Shown piece after piece: positions 26,679 through 34,695 of a stretch of 64,000 bases of DNA. Source of the stretch: Enterococcus montenegrensis (GTDB taxonomy: Bacteria > Bacillota > Bacilli > Lactobacillales > Enterococcaceae); the NCBI RefSeq assembly GCF_029983095.1, contig NZ_CP120467.1, positions 614,501 through 678,500 on the forward strand, read 5' to 3'. Positions within the stretch are counted from its first letter, which is position 1; each line of letters opens with the position of its first letter. A program made the translations under genes and the position numbers. The notes under the pieces were generated by a model. That model made no database searches, was not told the DNA's origin, and saw nothing but the letters and a program-made list of their open reading frames with translations.

Positions 26679-27335
26679 ATGGAGTTATATTTTACCCGCC
26701 ATGGTAAGACCCAGTGGAACAATGAACGCCGCTTTCAAGGAGCCAAAGGCGATTCGCCACTTCTTGCAGAAAGTTTAGCTGAAATCAAATTATTGGGTCA
26801 GCACCTAAAAGATATCCCCTTTGAAAAAATTTATGCCAGTACAGCGCCTCGTGCCATGAAAACGGCACAAGGAATTTTAGCTGAACTAAACTATCAATCA
26901 GAAATTATTTACAATGCTGGTTTAAGAGAACTGGGTTTGGGGAAACTAGAAGGTCAACTAATCGATGAAATGACAGAACGCTATCCAACTGAACTACACA
27001 ATTTACGCTATGCTTTAGATCAGTATGATCCAAGTGTTTTTAACGGTGAAAAAATTGAAGCAGCACTAGCACGGATTGAAACAGTTGTAAGTGACGCTGT
27101 TATGCAAAATAAAGGGCCACTTTTATTTGTGGGGCACGGCGCTTCCCTAACTGCTGCTATCCAGTGGTTAGCGGGCAAAGAGTTGGGGCAATTACGGGAA
27201 ATGGGTGGCTTAGTGAACAACAGCTTAAGTGTTATGACTACCAGTGAACCGGAAAATTTAACACCATTTAAATTAACAAAATGGAATGATGCCAGTTTTT
27301 TAGGTGATCAAAGTAGTTTAGACGCCTTATTGTAG
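26679..27335 (+). CDS. Histidine phosphatase / phosphoglycerate mutase-like protein
   Basis: A 218-aa member of the histidine phosphatase superfamily. The RHG catalytic triad motif TRHGKTQWN is at residues 6-14, with the second His in FVGHGASL (around 151-158). The family includes cofactor-dependent phosphoglycerate mutases and broad phosphatases; this short protein is more like the phosphatase (PhoE/GpmB) group. AAAGGAG lies before ATG 26679. It sits between trmL and recD2 and ends 17 bases before the latter. Substrate is unknown. Confidence 0.88.
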   Translation: MELYFTRHGKTQWNNERRFQGAKGDSPLLAESLAEIKLLGQHLKDIPFEKIYASTAPRAMKTAQGILAELNYQSEIIYNAGLRELGLGKLEGQLIDEMTERYPTELHNLRYALDQYDPSVFNGEKIEAALARIETVVSDAVMQNKGPLLFVGHGASLTAAIQWLAGKELGQLREMGGLVNNSLSVMTTSEPENLTPFKLTKWNDASFLGDQSSLDALL

Positions 27336-27352
27336 AAAGGAGCCGGTTTTTG

Positions 27353-29863
27353 ATGGAAGAACGAAAATTTGTCAGCGGTACAGTCGCGGCAATCTTTTTT
27401 GAAAACCCCGGCAATTTTTATAAGGTGATGTTGATTGATATTGCAGAAACCAATACCGCTTATCGTGAACCGCAAATTGTCGTGACGGGTTCTTTTGGAG
27501 ATATCAACGATGATACTTTATATCAATTTTATGGTGAGCTAATTGAACACGCACGATACGGGCTACAGTTTCAAGTAGAAAGTTATGCCCAAGATCAACC
27601 AACTTCTGAAAATGGTTTGATTAACTATTTTGCTAGTGAAAAATTTCCTGGTATTGGACCCAAGACGGCAGAAAAGATTGTAGATATACTAGGGGTTGAT
27701 GCAATTAAAAAAATCGTTGAAGATGATTCAGTGTTAGAAGCAGTTGAAGGGTTAAACGAAAAAAAACGACAGCAGATAGCAGAAATTGTGCGAGCCAACC
27801 AAGGTATGGACGAAATTGTTGTCGGCTTGTCTCAATATGGTTTTGGCAGCCAGTTATCTTTTGCCATTTATCAAATGTACCGAGGACAGGCATTAAGTAT
27901 TATTGCAGAAAATCCTTATCAATTGGTAGAAGATATTGAAGGTATCGGGTTTAAAAAAGCCGATCAATTAGCCGAACAGTTAGGGATTGCGGCCACTAGC
28001 GACAAACGTTTGCGGGCAGCGGTCTTGCATCAAGTTTTTCAAAGTGCGCTGCAAAGTGGGGATACGTATGTCAAAGCGGATACCTTGTTAGACGATACCT
28101 TAACCCTACTGGAAAAAAGTCGTCCGGTAGAAATTAACCCCGAACAGTTAGCCGATGTGATTATCGCGTTAACTGAGGAAGATAAAATTCAGCAAGAAGC
28201 TACGCGTATTTACGAAAACAGTCTATATTTTGCCGAGATTGGAATTGCTGGGTCGATTCAGCGAATGTTGCAGCGCAAAAAAGAAATTAAGTACCCAGAA
28301 AAAACGATTGAAAAAAAATTAGCCAGTTTGGAAAAACGACTCAAGATTAAATATGGGACATCACAAGCTGAAGCGATTAAAGCAGCGTTGGCTTCACCAT
28401 TATTTATTTTGACTGGCGGTCCTGGTACCGGTAAGACGACGGTTATTAACGGAATCGTACAATTATTTGCTGAATTAAATGATTTAAGTTTGGAGCCATT
28501 GGATTATACACAAGAGGTTTTTCCAATTCTTTTAGCCGCACCAACTGGCCGTGCGGCAAAGCGTATGAACGAGACAACAGGATTGCCCAGTGGTACGATT
28601 CACCGCTTACTGGGTTTAACGGGTAGAGAAAAAGTTGGTGAGACAGAAATCAATGAATTAGCAGGAGGGTTGTTAATTGTCGATGAAATGTCGATGTTAG
28701 ACACATGGTTAGCTAATTCTTTGCTAAAAGCAATTCCGAGTAATATGCAAGTTATTTTTGTTGGTGATAAAGATCAATTACCTTCTGTCGGTCCAGGTCA
28801 AGTATTACATGATCTGCTGCAGATAAAAGCAATTCCCCAGCGCGAGTTAACTGACATTTATCGCCAAGGGGACGGTTCGACGATTATTTCATTGGCCCAT
28901 GAGATTAAAAACGGCCGCTTACCAGCCGATTTCACTAAAAACCAAGCGGATCGCTCTTTTTTTCCTTGTCATGCGCAACAAATTGAACCTTTAATTGCAC
29001 AAATTGTTAAAAAGGCAAAAGCCAAAGGGTTTAGCGCCCAAGATATTCAATTGTTAGCCCCTATGTATCGTGGTCCTGCTGGGATTGATGCGTTAAACAA
29101 GATGATGCAAGAAATTTTTAACCCCAATGATGGGACAAAAAAAGAAGTAACCTTTCACGAGCACGTTTATCGCATTGGGGATAAAGTTTTACAGCTAGTT
29201 AATTCACCAGAAGAAAATGTTTTTAATGGTGATATGGGTCAAATCGTGGGAATTATTTACGCCAAAGACAGTGAAGATAAAGTCGACGAGTTGGTTATTC
29301 AATTTGACGCCAATGAAGTAACCTATAAGCGCAATGACTGGCAAAAAATTACTTTATCTTATTGTTGTTCGATTCATAAAGCACAAGGTAGCGAGTTTGA
29401 GATGGTAATTTTGCCGATGGTTTACCAATATCAACGTATGTTGCAAAGAAACCTGCTTTATACAGCCGTAACCAGAAGTAAAGATAAATTAATTTTGCTT
29501 GGAGAGACACAGGCTTTTGAAACGTGTGTTACGAATCAATCCGCCAATCGTTTAACGACGCTAAAAGAGCGCATAAGCGCATTTGTCGGTTTGACAGACG
29601 AAGAATTAACCAAAGCGGATCAAAAAAAGACAACTGAGGCTAACGAGCTACAAAAACAACAGCAAGCTGTTACCTATGAAGAAGTGCAACTAACAGAAGA
29701 TAGTCACCAAAAAGAGGCTGGGCATTTACAAAATAATAATGAAGTGAATGAATCGGCAGAAGTGAGCCCTGTTCACGTTATATTAACGGGAAAATTGGTT
29801 CGAGAAAATGCCATAGATCCTTTAATTGGTATGAACGGACTGACCCCGTTGGACTTTATGTAG
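27353..29863 (+). CDS. recD2: RecD2 DNA helicase (RecD-like, without RecBC)
   Basis: A 5'-3' superfamily 1B helicase (836 aa). The N-terminal half has helix-hairpin-helix repeats (FPGIGPKTAEKIV and IEGIGFKKADQLAE), and the helicase core follows with Walker A GGPGTGKTT (residues 355-363), LIVDEMSMLD and the C-terminal SH3-inserted motor ending in SYCCSIHKAQGSEF and YTAVTRSKDKL. It acts on replication fork and mismatch repair intermediates in Bacillus. I use ATG 27353; TTG 27350 directly before it would also fit the GAAAGGAG site. The C-terminal ~90 residues are a Glu/Gln-rich tail of low complexity. Confidence 0.95.
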   Translation: MEERKFVSGTVAAIFFENPGNFYKVMLIDIAETNTAYREPQIVVTGSFGDINDDTLYQFYGELIEHARYGLQFQVESYAQDQPTSENGLINYFASEKFPGIGPKTAEKIVDILGVDAIKKIVEDDSVLEAVEGLNEKKRQQIAEIVRANQGMDEIVVGLSQYGFGSQLSFAIYQMYRGQALSIIAENPYQLVEDIEGIGFKKADQLAEQLGIAATSDKRLRAAVLHQVFQSALQSGDTYVKADTLLDDTLTLLEKSRPVEINPEQLADVIIALTEEDKIQQEATRIYENSLYFAEIGIAGSIQRMLQRKKEIKYPEKTIEKKLASLEKRLKIKYGTSQAEAIKAALASPLFILTGGPGTGKTTVINGIVQLFAELNDLSLEPLDYTQEVFPILLAAPTGRAAKRMNETTGLPSGTIHRLLGLTGREKVGETEINELAGGLLIVDEMSMLDTWLANSLLKAIPSNMQVIFVGDKDQLPSVGPGQVLHDLLQIKAIPQRELTDIYRQGDGSTIISLAHEIKNGRLPADFTKNQADRSFFPCHAQQIEPLIAQIVKKAKAKGFSAQDIQLLAPMYRGPAGIDALNKMMQEIFNPNDGTKKEVTFHEHVYRIGDKVLQLVNSPEENVFNGDMGQIVGIIYAKDSEDKVDELVIQFDANEVTYKRNDWQKITLSYCCSIHKAQGSEFEMVILPMVYQYQRMLQRNLLYTAVTRSKDKLILLGETQAFETCVTNQSANRLTTLKERISAFVGLTDEELTKADQKKTTEANELQKQQQAVTYEEVQLTEDSHQKEAGHLQNNNEVNESAEVSPVHVILTGKLVRENAIDPLIGMNGLTPLDFM

Positions 29864-29865
29864 GC

Positions 29866-29923
29866 AAAAAAAGACTTAAATGATTTTTAGTTTCGGAAGG
29901 CTAAAAAACATTTAAGTCTTTTT
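29866..29923 (+). terminator. Rho-independent terminator after recD2
   Basis: AAAAGACTTAAATG pairs with CATTTAAGTCTTTT, with an inner TTTTTAG/CTAAAAA pair and a T-run at the end. Very stable. Confidence 0.9.
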
Positions 29924-30104
29924 GTAAATTATCAGTAAAAATTTCACAGAAATATACGTTGCAGTCAAAATATACAGGTAAAATGTTATAACTAATACGC
30001 TACGTGCAGTGGTAATAAGTAGAAATTTTTAAATTTGAGTAGCAATTTAGCAATATGTTGCTCTTATTTGCAAAAGCTATGGGAATTGACGAAGTCTTCT
30101 TTAT

Positions 30105-31085
30105 TTATTCTGGATAATACCAAATTAATTGTGGCCGGGTGGAAAAGGTGATATCAAAAGGGCGCAAGCCCATTACTTCACCATCTGCTTGACCGTATTC
30201 TGGAACAGTGGAGACAATTCTAAGTTTATGTCCGGTAAAATGGTGGTAATGTTTTGATGTTGTTAGTTTGTTGGTAATCAGACGAATAATCAACCCGAAA
30301 ATTTTAATCATCGAAATTCTTTCTACTACAACCAAGTCAATATCTGAGACAGTAGCTTTTGCCATGGGCGCAATCGCCACGCCGCCACCAAAATAGGGAT
30401 GATTGGTCGTAGTACATAAAAATGCTTTTTTAAACGTAAACTCTTCACCGTTGACCTCAAGTAAAATAGGGAAGCCCTTTTGTGTAAATAAAACTTTGAC
30501 AATAGAGGCGATATAAGCAAAGGAACCAAGATTATATTTGTTTAACGTTTTTTTAGTCATGGAATCATTCGTAGCCGCCACAATTGCTGCATCCAAACCA
30601 ATACCGATATTGTTAATTGCCAGCCCTGTTTCCGTTTGAATTTTTTCTTCATAAGTCAACGTGTTAATAATTTGTGGCTCTTTTGCCCGCTGAATTGCCC
30701 AAAAGGCTTTTTGTGGATCTTTTGGTAAGTTTATTCCCCGCGCAAAGTCATTGCCAGAGCCACCCGGGATATAGCTGACGGGAATTTCTTTGTCCATCCG
30801 GTAAAATTGATTTAAAACTTGGTGTAAAGTGCCATCACCACCAATTACGACCAGCAAAGGATAAAGTTTATCTGCATAATCTGCTTTTATTTCCGCATTC
30901 CAACCAATTAGTTTAGAATTAGCAAGTTCTTTGGCTAATTCAGCTTCATGGCCTGCATATTCGGTATAATAACTTTCGTAACTCATTTTTTGTTCATCTA
31001 ATAAATTTTGAATAATCGCACCGGTTTTCTTTCCATTGCCGTTGCCTGAAACCTGATTAATCAAGAGTATGTAATGGAATTTCAC
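30105..31085 (-). CDS. Diacylglycerol kinase-family lipid kinase (YegS/BmrU-like)
   Basis: A lipid kinase of the DAGK catalytic family (326 aa). GGDGTLHQ (residues 82-89) and PGGSGNDFARG make up the nucleotide-binding signature. In Gram-positives, DgkB-type enzymes return diacylglycerol from lipoteichoic acid synthesis to phosphatidic acid; distant paralogues have unknown lipid targets. I choose GTG 31085, seven bases after GAGGAG. The longer reading frame to 31160 would run into the upstream RNA element. It is monocistronic, preceded on the same strand by a candidate non-coding RNA. Confidence 0.88.
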   Translation of the reverse strand: MKFHYILLINQVSGNGNGKKTGAIIQNLLDEQKMSYESYYTEYAGHEAELAKELANSKLIGWNAEIKADYADKLYPLLVVIGGDGTLHQVLNQFYRMDKEIPVSYIPGGSGNDFARGINLPKDPQKAFWAIQRAKEPQIINTLTYEEKIQTETGLAINNIGIGLDAAIVAATNDSMTKKTLNKYNLGSFAYIASIVKVLFTQKGFPILLEVNGEEFTFKKAFLCTTTNHPYFGGGVAIAPMAKATVSDIDLVVVERISMIKIFGLIIRLITNKLTTSKHYHHFTGHKLRIVSTVPEYGQADGEVMGLRPFDITFSTRPQLIWYYPE

Positions 31086-31162
31086 AATGTTTGCTCCTCT
31101 TTTACACTTAATGCTCCATATTTTAACAGAAAAAATAGAGGAGGGAAAAGAAAAAAGCACAC

Positions 31163-31397
31163 AAAAAAAGATCTAGTGAGTTTTTTTGTAATGTGTTACT
31201 CTTCTTGCTGCCTTTTTGTCCTTTTTATTAAGGTTCTGATGTCCACTTAATAAATGATAAACTCACTAGACCTATTCAATTAGTAAGGAGTAACTCAAAT
31301 TCCCACATCCTTTAACAATTTTTTAAGTCTCATAACAATTCTTCGTTTTGTAGAACCTACATCGTCTACGTTACTGGGAATTCCTATGACCCCTTAC
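31163..31397 (-). ncRNA. Candidate structured non-coding RNA or leader on minus strand
   Basis: A ~235-nt transcript is predicted from the promoter at 31404-31432 to a terminator. On the minus strand its 5' domain closes with GTAAGG/CCTTAC (31392-31397 with 31283-31288) and contains AATTCCC/GGGAATT (31376-31382 with 31298-31304). Its 3' domain closes with a 14-bp stem (31259-31272 with 31170-31183, one G-U pair) around a hairpin TTATTAAG/CTTAATAA, and ends in seven T residues (31163-31169). There is no ORF with a ribosome-binding site. The next gene downstream is the lipid kinase, so it may be either an independent RNA or a long attenuated leader. It matches no riboswitch I know. Confidence 0.5.
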
Positions 31398-31403
31398 ACT
31401 TAT

Positions 31404-31432
31404 TTTATACCATATACGAGCACTTTTTGCAA
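31404..31432 (-). promoter_or_regulatory. Minus-strand promoter of the candidate RNA
   Basis: TTGCAA (31427-31432) and TATAAA (31404-31409) on the minus strand, with a 17-base spacer, give a strong-looking sigma-A promoter. Confidence 0.6.
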
Positions 31433-31530
31433 GCGTTTACAACAGAGGCTACAATTTTTTTCGCTTTTATCTGATAACTCGTGTTTTCTTTTAGCGTTAA
31501 TTTTGCTATACTCCACAGGGGAGGAAAACG

Positions 31531-31785
31531 ATGAAATATTATCATTTAGTTGGATTTTCAGCAGTCTTATTTTTACTACAATGGGGTTGTGAAAATTTGT
31601 TAGGTTTAACTTACACCAAAGAGGCCAATTTATTTTTTGTCAGCTGTCAGATTATGGCGTTAAGCATTTATAGTCTATTTTTTTGTGTTTATTTCATTGC
31701 CAGTAAAAAACAAAGAACTAGTAAAAAGATAGCTGCTGTAGTTAAAATGGATCAAGACATCAAAAAACTTAAAAAGGCCAGTTAA
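31531..31785 (+). CDS. Small membrane protein of unknown function
   Basis: An 84-aa protein with two predicted membrane helices (residues ~5-25 and ~34-57) and a basic cytosolic tail (KKQRTSKK...). A strong GGGGAGG (31519-31525) precedes ATG 31531, and a TGCTATACT extended -10 lies about 25 bases before that, so I consider it real. I do not recognise the family. It ends directly before the preQ1 riboswitch of queT, so it may be co-transcribed with queT, or queT may have its own promoter within it. Confidence 0.55.
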   Translation: MKYYHLVGFSAVLFLLQWGCENLLGLTYTKEANLFFVSCQIMALSIYSLFFCVYFIASKKQRTSKKIAAVVKMDQDIKKLKKAS

Positions 31786-31830
31786 CCTCCCGCGGTTCAT
31801 CAACCATCCCGCGTCATCAAAACTCGGAGA
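31786..31830 (+). promoter_or_regulatory. preQ1-I riboswitch controlling queT
   Basis: The P1 stem CGCGG (31791-31795) pairs with CCGCG (31809-31813). The loop begins GGUUC as in the Bacillus preQ1-I aptamer, and the A-rich 3' tail TCATCAAAACTCGGAG (31814-31829) supplies the pseudoknot strand. Its GGAG end is close to the ribosome-binding site of queT, consistent with translational control. The element starts directly after the stop codon of the upstream small gene. Confidence 0.8.
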
Positions 31831-31845
31831 AAGAAGGAATAATTT

Positions 31846-32346
31846 GTGCAAATGAGTAAACGTAGCAGTAATGTTAAAGTTTTGGCGGTAAATGCAATTG
31901 TTGCGGCTTTATATGTCGCCCTTTCGCTTATTACGCCCTTTTCTGCGGGACCTATTCAATTTCGGGTCTCAGAAAGTTTGAATCATTTAGTTGTTTTTAA
32001 TCGTAAATATTTGTGGGGAGTCTTTTTAGGCGTCGTCATTTATAATGCCTTATTTGGTTATGGTATTTTAGATGTGCTCTTTGGTGGCGCGCAGACACTA
32101 TTGGCTTTAAGTCTCACGAGCTTTTTACAAAATAAAGTCAAAGACAAAAAAGTATTGTTAGGTCTAAATATTGCCTTTTTCACTTTTAGTATGTTCTTAA
32201 TTGCTATCATGCTAATGATTACGGCTAATTTACCATTTTGGCCAACGTACTTCACTACAGCTTTAAGTGAACTGATTATTATGAGTATTTCCGCACCATT
32301 GATGTACTGGTTAAATAATAGCGTGAATTTTGATAAACAATTTTAA
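31846..32346 (+). CDS. queT: Queuosine precursor transporter QueT
   Basis: A QueT-family (DUF988) substrate-binding membrane protein (166 aa) of an ECF-type transporter for queuosine precursors. About five or six hydrophobic helices are visible, with family motifs ITPFSAGPIQFRVSESLNHL and GYGILDVLFGGAQTL. The preQ1-I riboswitch upstream supports the substrate. The start is either GTG 31846, seven bases from GAAGGA, or ATG 31852; the first fits better. No ECF module genes are near, so it would share a common energising module. Confidence 0.9.
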   Translation: MQMSKRSSNVKVLAVNAIVAALYVALSLITPFSAGPIQFRVSESLNHLVVFNRKYLWGVFLGVVIYNALFGYGILDVLFGGAQTLLALSLTSFLQNKVKDKKVLLGLNIAFFTFSMFLIAIMLMITANLPFWPTYFTTALSELIIMSISAPLMYWLNNSVNFDKQF

Positions 32347-32357
32347 ACGTATAGCAT

Positions 32358-32396
32358 AAATGGACTTAGCAATTTTTTGCCAAGTCCATTTTTTTA
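32358..32396 (+). terminator. Rho-independent terminator after queT
   Basis: AAATGGACTTAGCAA pairs with TTGCCAAGTCCATTT with one mismatch and is followed by a T-run; the A-rich 5' side could also serve the convergent CBS gene. Confidence 0.9.
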
Positions 32397-32469
32397 GCTT
32401 CTGTTTTAATTTTAATCAGTAAATAGCCAAGACCTTAGCCCATATTTTCAAAAATCAGCTATGATTTTT

Positions 32470-33111
32470 TTATTCTGAAAGAGTTAGATCTTCAACTTCA
32501 ACAACTTTGAAATTCTTACTTTCTAAATGACTAATAATTTTATCGCACAACGCTTTGTCAGTTTTGGCTGGCAGTGTAATTAATGTGCGACGAATAAATT
32601 CATCTTTACCGATATCTAAGGTAATACAGCTGGCGATGCTACTGTATTTTGCGATGATTTTACTAATAGCAGCTAAATCACCTTGTTTACCTGTTGAGGC
32701 AATTGTTAAAACGTAACTTCCCTGATCAATACTCCACGATTGGGATAACATATTTAATAAGGAACTATGAGTTAAAATACCATAAAATTCATTATTCTCG
32801 TTTAAAACCGCAATATAAGGAAGTTCTTTAATCGTAAAGAATACTTTAAAGAAAGAAGAATTTACATAAATAAATTTTGTTGCATTTTTCAATAAATGAG
32901 TAACAGGTAAATTCATATCACCGCCGTTAGCTTTGTGGCGGTAAATGTGCATTTTATAAATGTTGCCGCGGAAAATTTTTTCACTTTCATCTAGAATCGG
33001 TACACAGCGGAAACCAGAATCTTCTAGAATTTCCAATGCTTCAGCCAGTGTTGCTGTTTCTTTGACCGTAGTCAAATCTCTTTTTTTATACACCATGGTT
33101 TTAAGTAACAT
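32470..33111 (-). CDS. CBS-ACT domain protein (CbpA-like, putative c-di-AMP binder)
   Basis: A 213-aa cytosolic protein. Two CBS motifs (residues ~1-60 and ~75-125, ending in YGILTHSSLLNMLSQSW) are followed by a C-terminal ACT-like domain (~130-210). The arrangement is that of Listeria CbpA and relatives, which bind cyclic di-AMP. Nucleotide binding is inferred, not shown. ATG 33111 has GGAGGG upstream. It is convergent with queT and divergent from rpmG. Confidence 0.75.
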   Translation of the reverse strand: MLLKTMVYKKRDLTTVKETATLAEALEILEDSGFRCVPILDESEKIFRGNIYKMHIYRHKANGGDMNLPVTHLLKNATKFIYVNSSFFKVFFTIKELPYIAVLNENNEFYGILTHSSLLNMLSQSWSIDQGSYVLTIASTGKQGDLAAISKIIAKYSSIASCITLDIGKDEFIRRTLITLPAKTDKALCDKIISHLESKNFKVVEVEDLTLSE

Positions 33112-33190
33112 AACAAACCCTCCATTGTCTCCAATTTAACAAATTAATCATATCATATTCTCTATAAAAAGACATAACCGACTACCTTCA

Positions 33191-33219
33191 TTGACAGTCC
33201 GAAAAAAACATGCTAAGTT
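33191..33219 (+). promoter_or_regulatory. Promoter of rpmG-secE
   Basis: TTGACA (33191-33196), 17-base spacer, TAAGTT (33214-33219) with a TGC just before it (extended -10). Confidence 0.65.
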
Positions 33220-33297
33220 AAAGTGTACTTTTGTGAAGAAATTAACCGAAACTCGAGTAATTTTAAAAGTGTGATAAATTTGAAGGAGGCCATAAAG

Positions 33298-33450
33298 ATG
33301 GGTGCGAAAAAAGCCGCTTTAGCCTGCTCCGTTTGCGGATCTCGTAACTACACTAAATCAGTGAGTGAAGGGAAAAAAGGCGAACGTTTGGAGATTAATA
33401 AATTTTGTAAATATTGCAATCAATATACATTGCATCGAGAAACCAAATAG
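33298..33450 (+). CDS. rpmG: 50S ribosomal protein L33
   Basis: A zinc-containing L33 paralogue (50 aa) with two CxxC pairs (C10, C13, C37, C40), of the C+ type. GAAGGAGG at 33282-33289 fixes ATG 33298. It is the first gene of the rpmG-secE unit, a common arrangement before nusG in Bacillota. Assignment is firm. Confidence 0.95.
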   Translation: MGAKKAALACSVCGSRNYTKSVSEGKKGERLEINKFCKYCNQYTLHRETK

Positions 33451-33462
33451 GAGGCAGCAGGC

Positions 33463-33633
33463 ATGAAATTTTTACGTAGTGTAATAGACGAAATGAAAAA
33501 TGTAACATGGCCCACCAAAGCTCAGTTACGCAAAGATACATTGGTTGTCATTGAAACATCTTTGATTTTTGCTGCAATGTTTTTTGTGATGGACACTGTG
33601 ATTAAGAGTGTCTTTGGCTGGATTTTAAAATAA
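33463..33633 (+). CDS. secE: Preprotein translocase subunit SecE
   Basis: A short single-spanning SecE (56 aa). The cytosolic amphipathic helix with the conserved KNVTWPTK segment (residues 12-19) is followed by one transmembrane helix (~29-50). It stabilises SecY in the translocon. AGGAGG (33449-33454) precedes ATG 33463, 12 bases after the rpmG stop. It is followed by nusG, which also has its own promoter. Confidence 0.95.
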   Translation: MKFLRSVIDEMKNVTWPTKAQLRKDTLVVIETSLIFAAMFFVMDTVIKSVFGWILK

Positions 33634-33659
33634 ATTAACTAGCTGAATAATACAAAAAA

Positions 33660-33668
33660 TGCTATAAT
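33660..33668 (+). promoter_or_regulatory. Extended -10 promoter for nusG
   Basis: TGCTATAAT (33660-33668) is an extended -10 element; no good -35 is seen. Transcription would start near 33675. Confidence 0.5.
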
Positions 33669-33678
33669 AGCCAAGAAG

Positions 33679-33710
33679 AAAAAACTTCGGGTAACTGAGG
33701 TTTTTTTATT
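33679..33710 (+). terminator. Hairpin between secE and nusG, attenuator or partial terminator
   Basis: AAAAAACTTC (33679-33688) pairs with GAGGTTTTTT (33697-33706, one G-U), with further T residues after it. It lies between the nusG promoter and nusG itself, so it can limit read-through from rpmG-secE and also transcription from the nusG promoter. Confidence 0.6.
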
Positions 33711-33732
33711 TTAGACAAAAGGAGCCAAACAA

Positions 33733-34275
33733 ATGGAATCATTTGAAAGAAACTGGTATGTGCTGCACACGTATTCTGGTTATGAAAACAAAGTTAAAGC
33801 AAACATTGAATCACGGGCGCAAAGTATGGGTATGGGAGATTTTATTTTTCGCGTTGTCGTCCCAGAAGAAACTGAAAAAGAGCTAAAGAACGGTAAAGAA
33901 AAAGAAGTCGTTCATAAAACTTTTCCAGGTTATGTTTTAGTGGAAATGGTCATGACGGATGAATCGTGGTATGTAGTGCGGAATACGCCTGGTGTTACCG
34001 GTTTTGTCGGCTCACACGGTGCTGGTAGTAAACCTGCGCCTTTATTACAAGAAGAAATCAATCATATCTTACGCTCCATCGGTATGAGTACAAGAACTAG
34101 TGATTTAGAAGTCAACGTTGGTGATACAGTTAAAATCATTGAAGGTGCATTTGCTGGTTTGGAAGGGCAAGTTGCTGAAATTGATGAAGAAAAACAAAAA
34201 CTAAAAGTCAACATTGATATGTTCGGCCGCGAAACAAGTACGGAATTAGATTTTGAACAAGTAGATAGCCTATAA
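33733..34275 (+). CDS. nusG: Transcription termination/antitermination protein NusG
   Basis: A 180-aa NusG. The N-terminal NGN domain (1-110) contains NWYVLHTYSGYENKVK and TFPGYVLVEMVM, and the C-terminal KOW domain (~125-180) has the VGDTVKIIEGAFAGLEGQV motif. It binds RNA polymerase beta-prime and affects pausing. ACAAAAGGAG precedes ATG 33733. In most Bacillota rplK follows directly; here it is 13.3 kb away. Confidence 0.97.
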   Translation: MESFERNWYVLHTYSGYENKVKANIESRAQSMGMGDFIFRVVVPEETEKELKNGKEKEVVHKTFPGYVLVEMVMTDESWYVVRNTPGVTGFVGSHGAGSKPAPLLQEEINHILRSIGMSTRTSDLEVNVGDTVKIIEGAFAGLEGQVAEIDEEKQKLKVNIDMFGRETSTELDFEQVDSL

Positions 34276-34290
34276 AATAGGTTGTAATAA

Positions 34291-34448
34291 ACTTGTCTTA
34301 CATTTTTATAAAAATACCTAAGGAAGAAATGTTCAGGCTAATTGCCTGGCATACTGCAAAGTGTAAATTGGCAGTATATATTTTGGACTTAGGTATTTTT
34401 TTGTTGATCTTGAAAAATACAAGCTTATAAGACAAGTATAATTTTTTT
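34291..34448 (+). ncRNA. Structured RNA element after nusG (three-way junction with terminators)
   Basis: A 13-bp stem AAAAATACCTAAG (34310-34322) / CTTAGGTATTTTT (34388-34400) encloses two small hairpins, CAGGC/GCCTG (34334-34348) and ACTGC/GCAGT (34353-34375), and ends in a T-run. An outer stem ACTTGTCTTA (34291-34300) / TAAGACAAGT (34428-34437) is followed by seven T residues (34442-34448). Either stem could terminate nusG transcription. The inner part looks like a compact folded domain, which a plain terminator would not need. The rest of the interval to 34613 is AT-rich with nothing else to report. Confidence 0.5.
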
Positions 34449-34613
34449 AGATATATTGTGCTAATTATTAAAAAAATTATCAGGTTACAACCAGTTATGT
34501 ATTTCCTTTACTTTTCTAAATAAGTGAAGCTGTTAGTTCTTTTTTAGTTGAAATTACTTTAAAAAACAGGATTTTTCTGATTAAGCGTGCTATTTTATTT
34601 GTTAAACTTTTTC

Positions 34614-34642
34614 TTGACAGATAATGTTAGCGCTTTTATAAT
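34614..34642 (+). promoter_or_regulatory. Consensus sigma-A promoter of the PTS operon
   Basis: TTGACA (34614-34619), exactly 17 bases, TATAAT (34637-34642): a perfect consensus promoter, suggesting strong expression unless repressed. Confidence 0.85.
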
Positions 34643-34647
34643 TGGTC

Positions 34648-34665
34648 TGTGGTTACTACCAGATA
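34648..34665 (+). promoter_or_regulatory. Probable GntR operator in front of the PTS operon
   Basis: The core TGGTTACTACCA (34650-34661) sits just downstream of the -10. The same core in reverse orientation (TGGTAGTAACCA, 37938-37949) sits at the same place before the gntR gene. This shared site strongly suggests binding by the GntR protein encoded at 37967. Confidence 0.75.
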
Positions 34666-34695
34666 GAGTAACAAAAGATTCAAGGAGGGGATAAG

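Noticed and set aside
31163..31397. T-box or other known riboswitch upstream of the lipid kinase
   Set aside because: No T-box AGGGTGGTACCGCG-type sequence, and no conserved core of SAM, TPP, FMN, lysine, glycine or c-di-AMP riboswitches was found.
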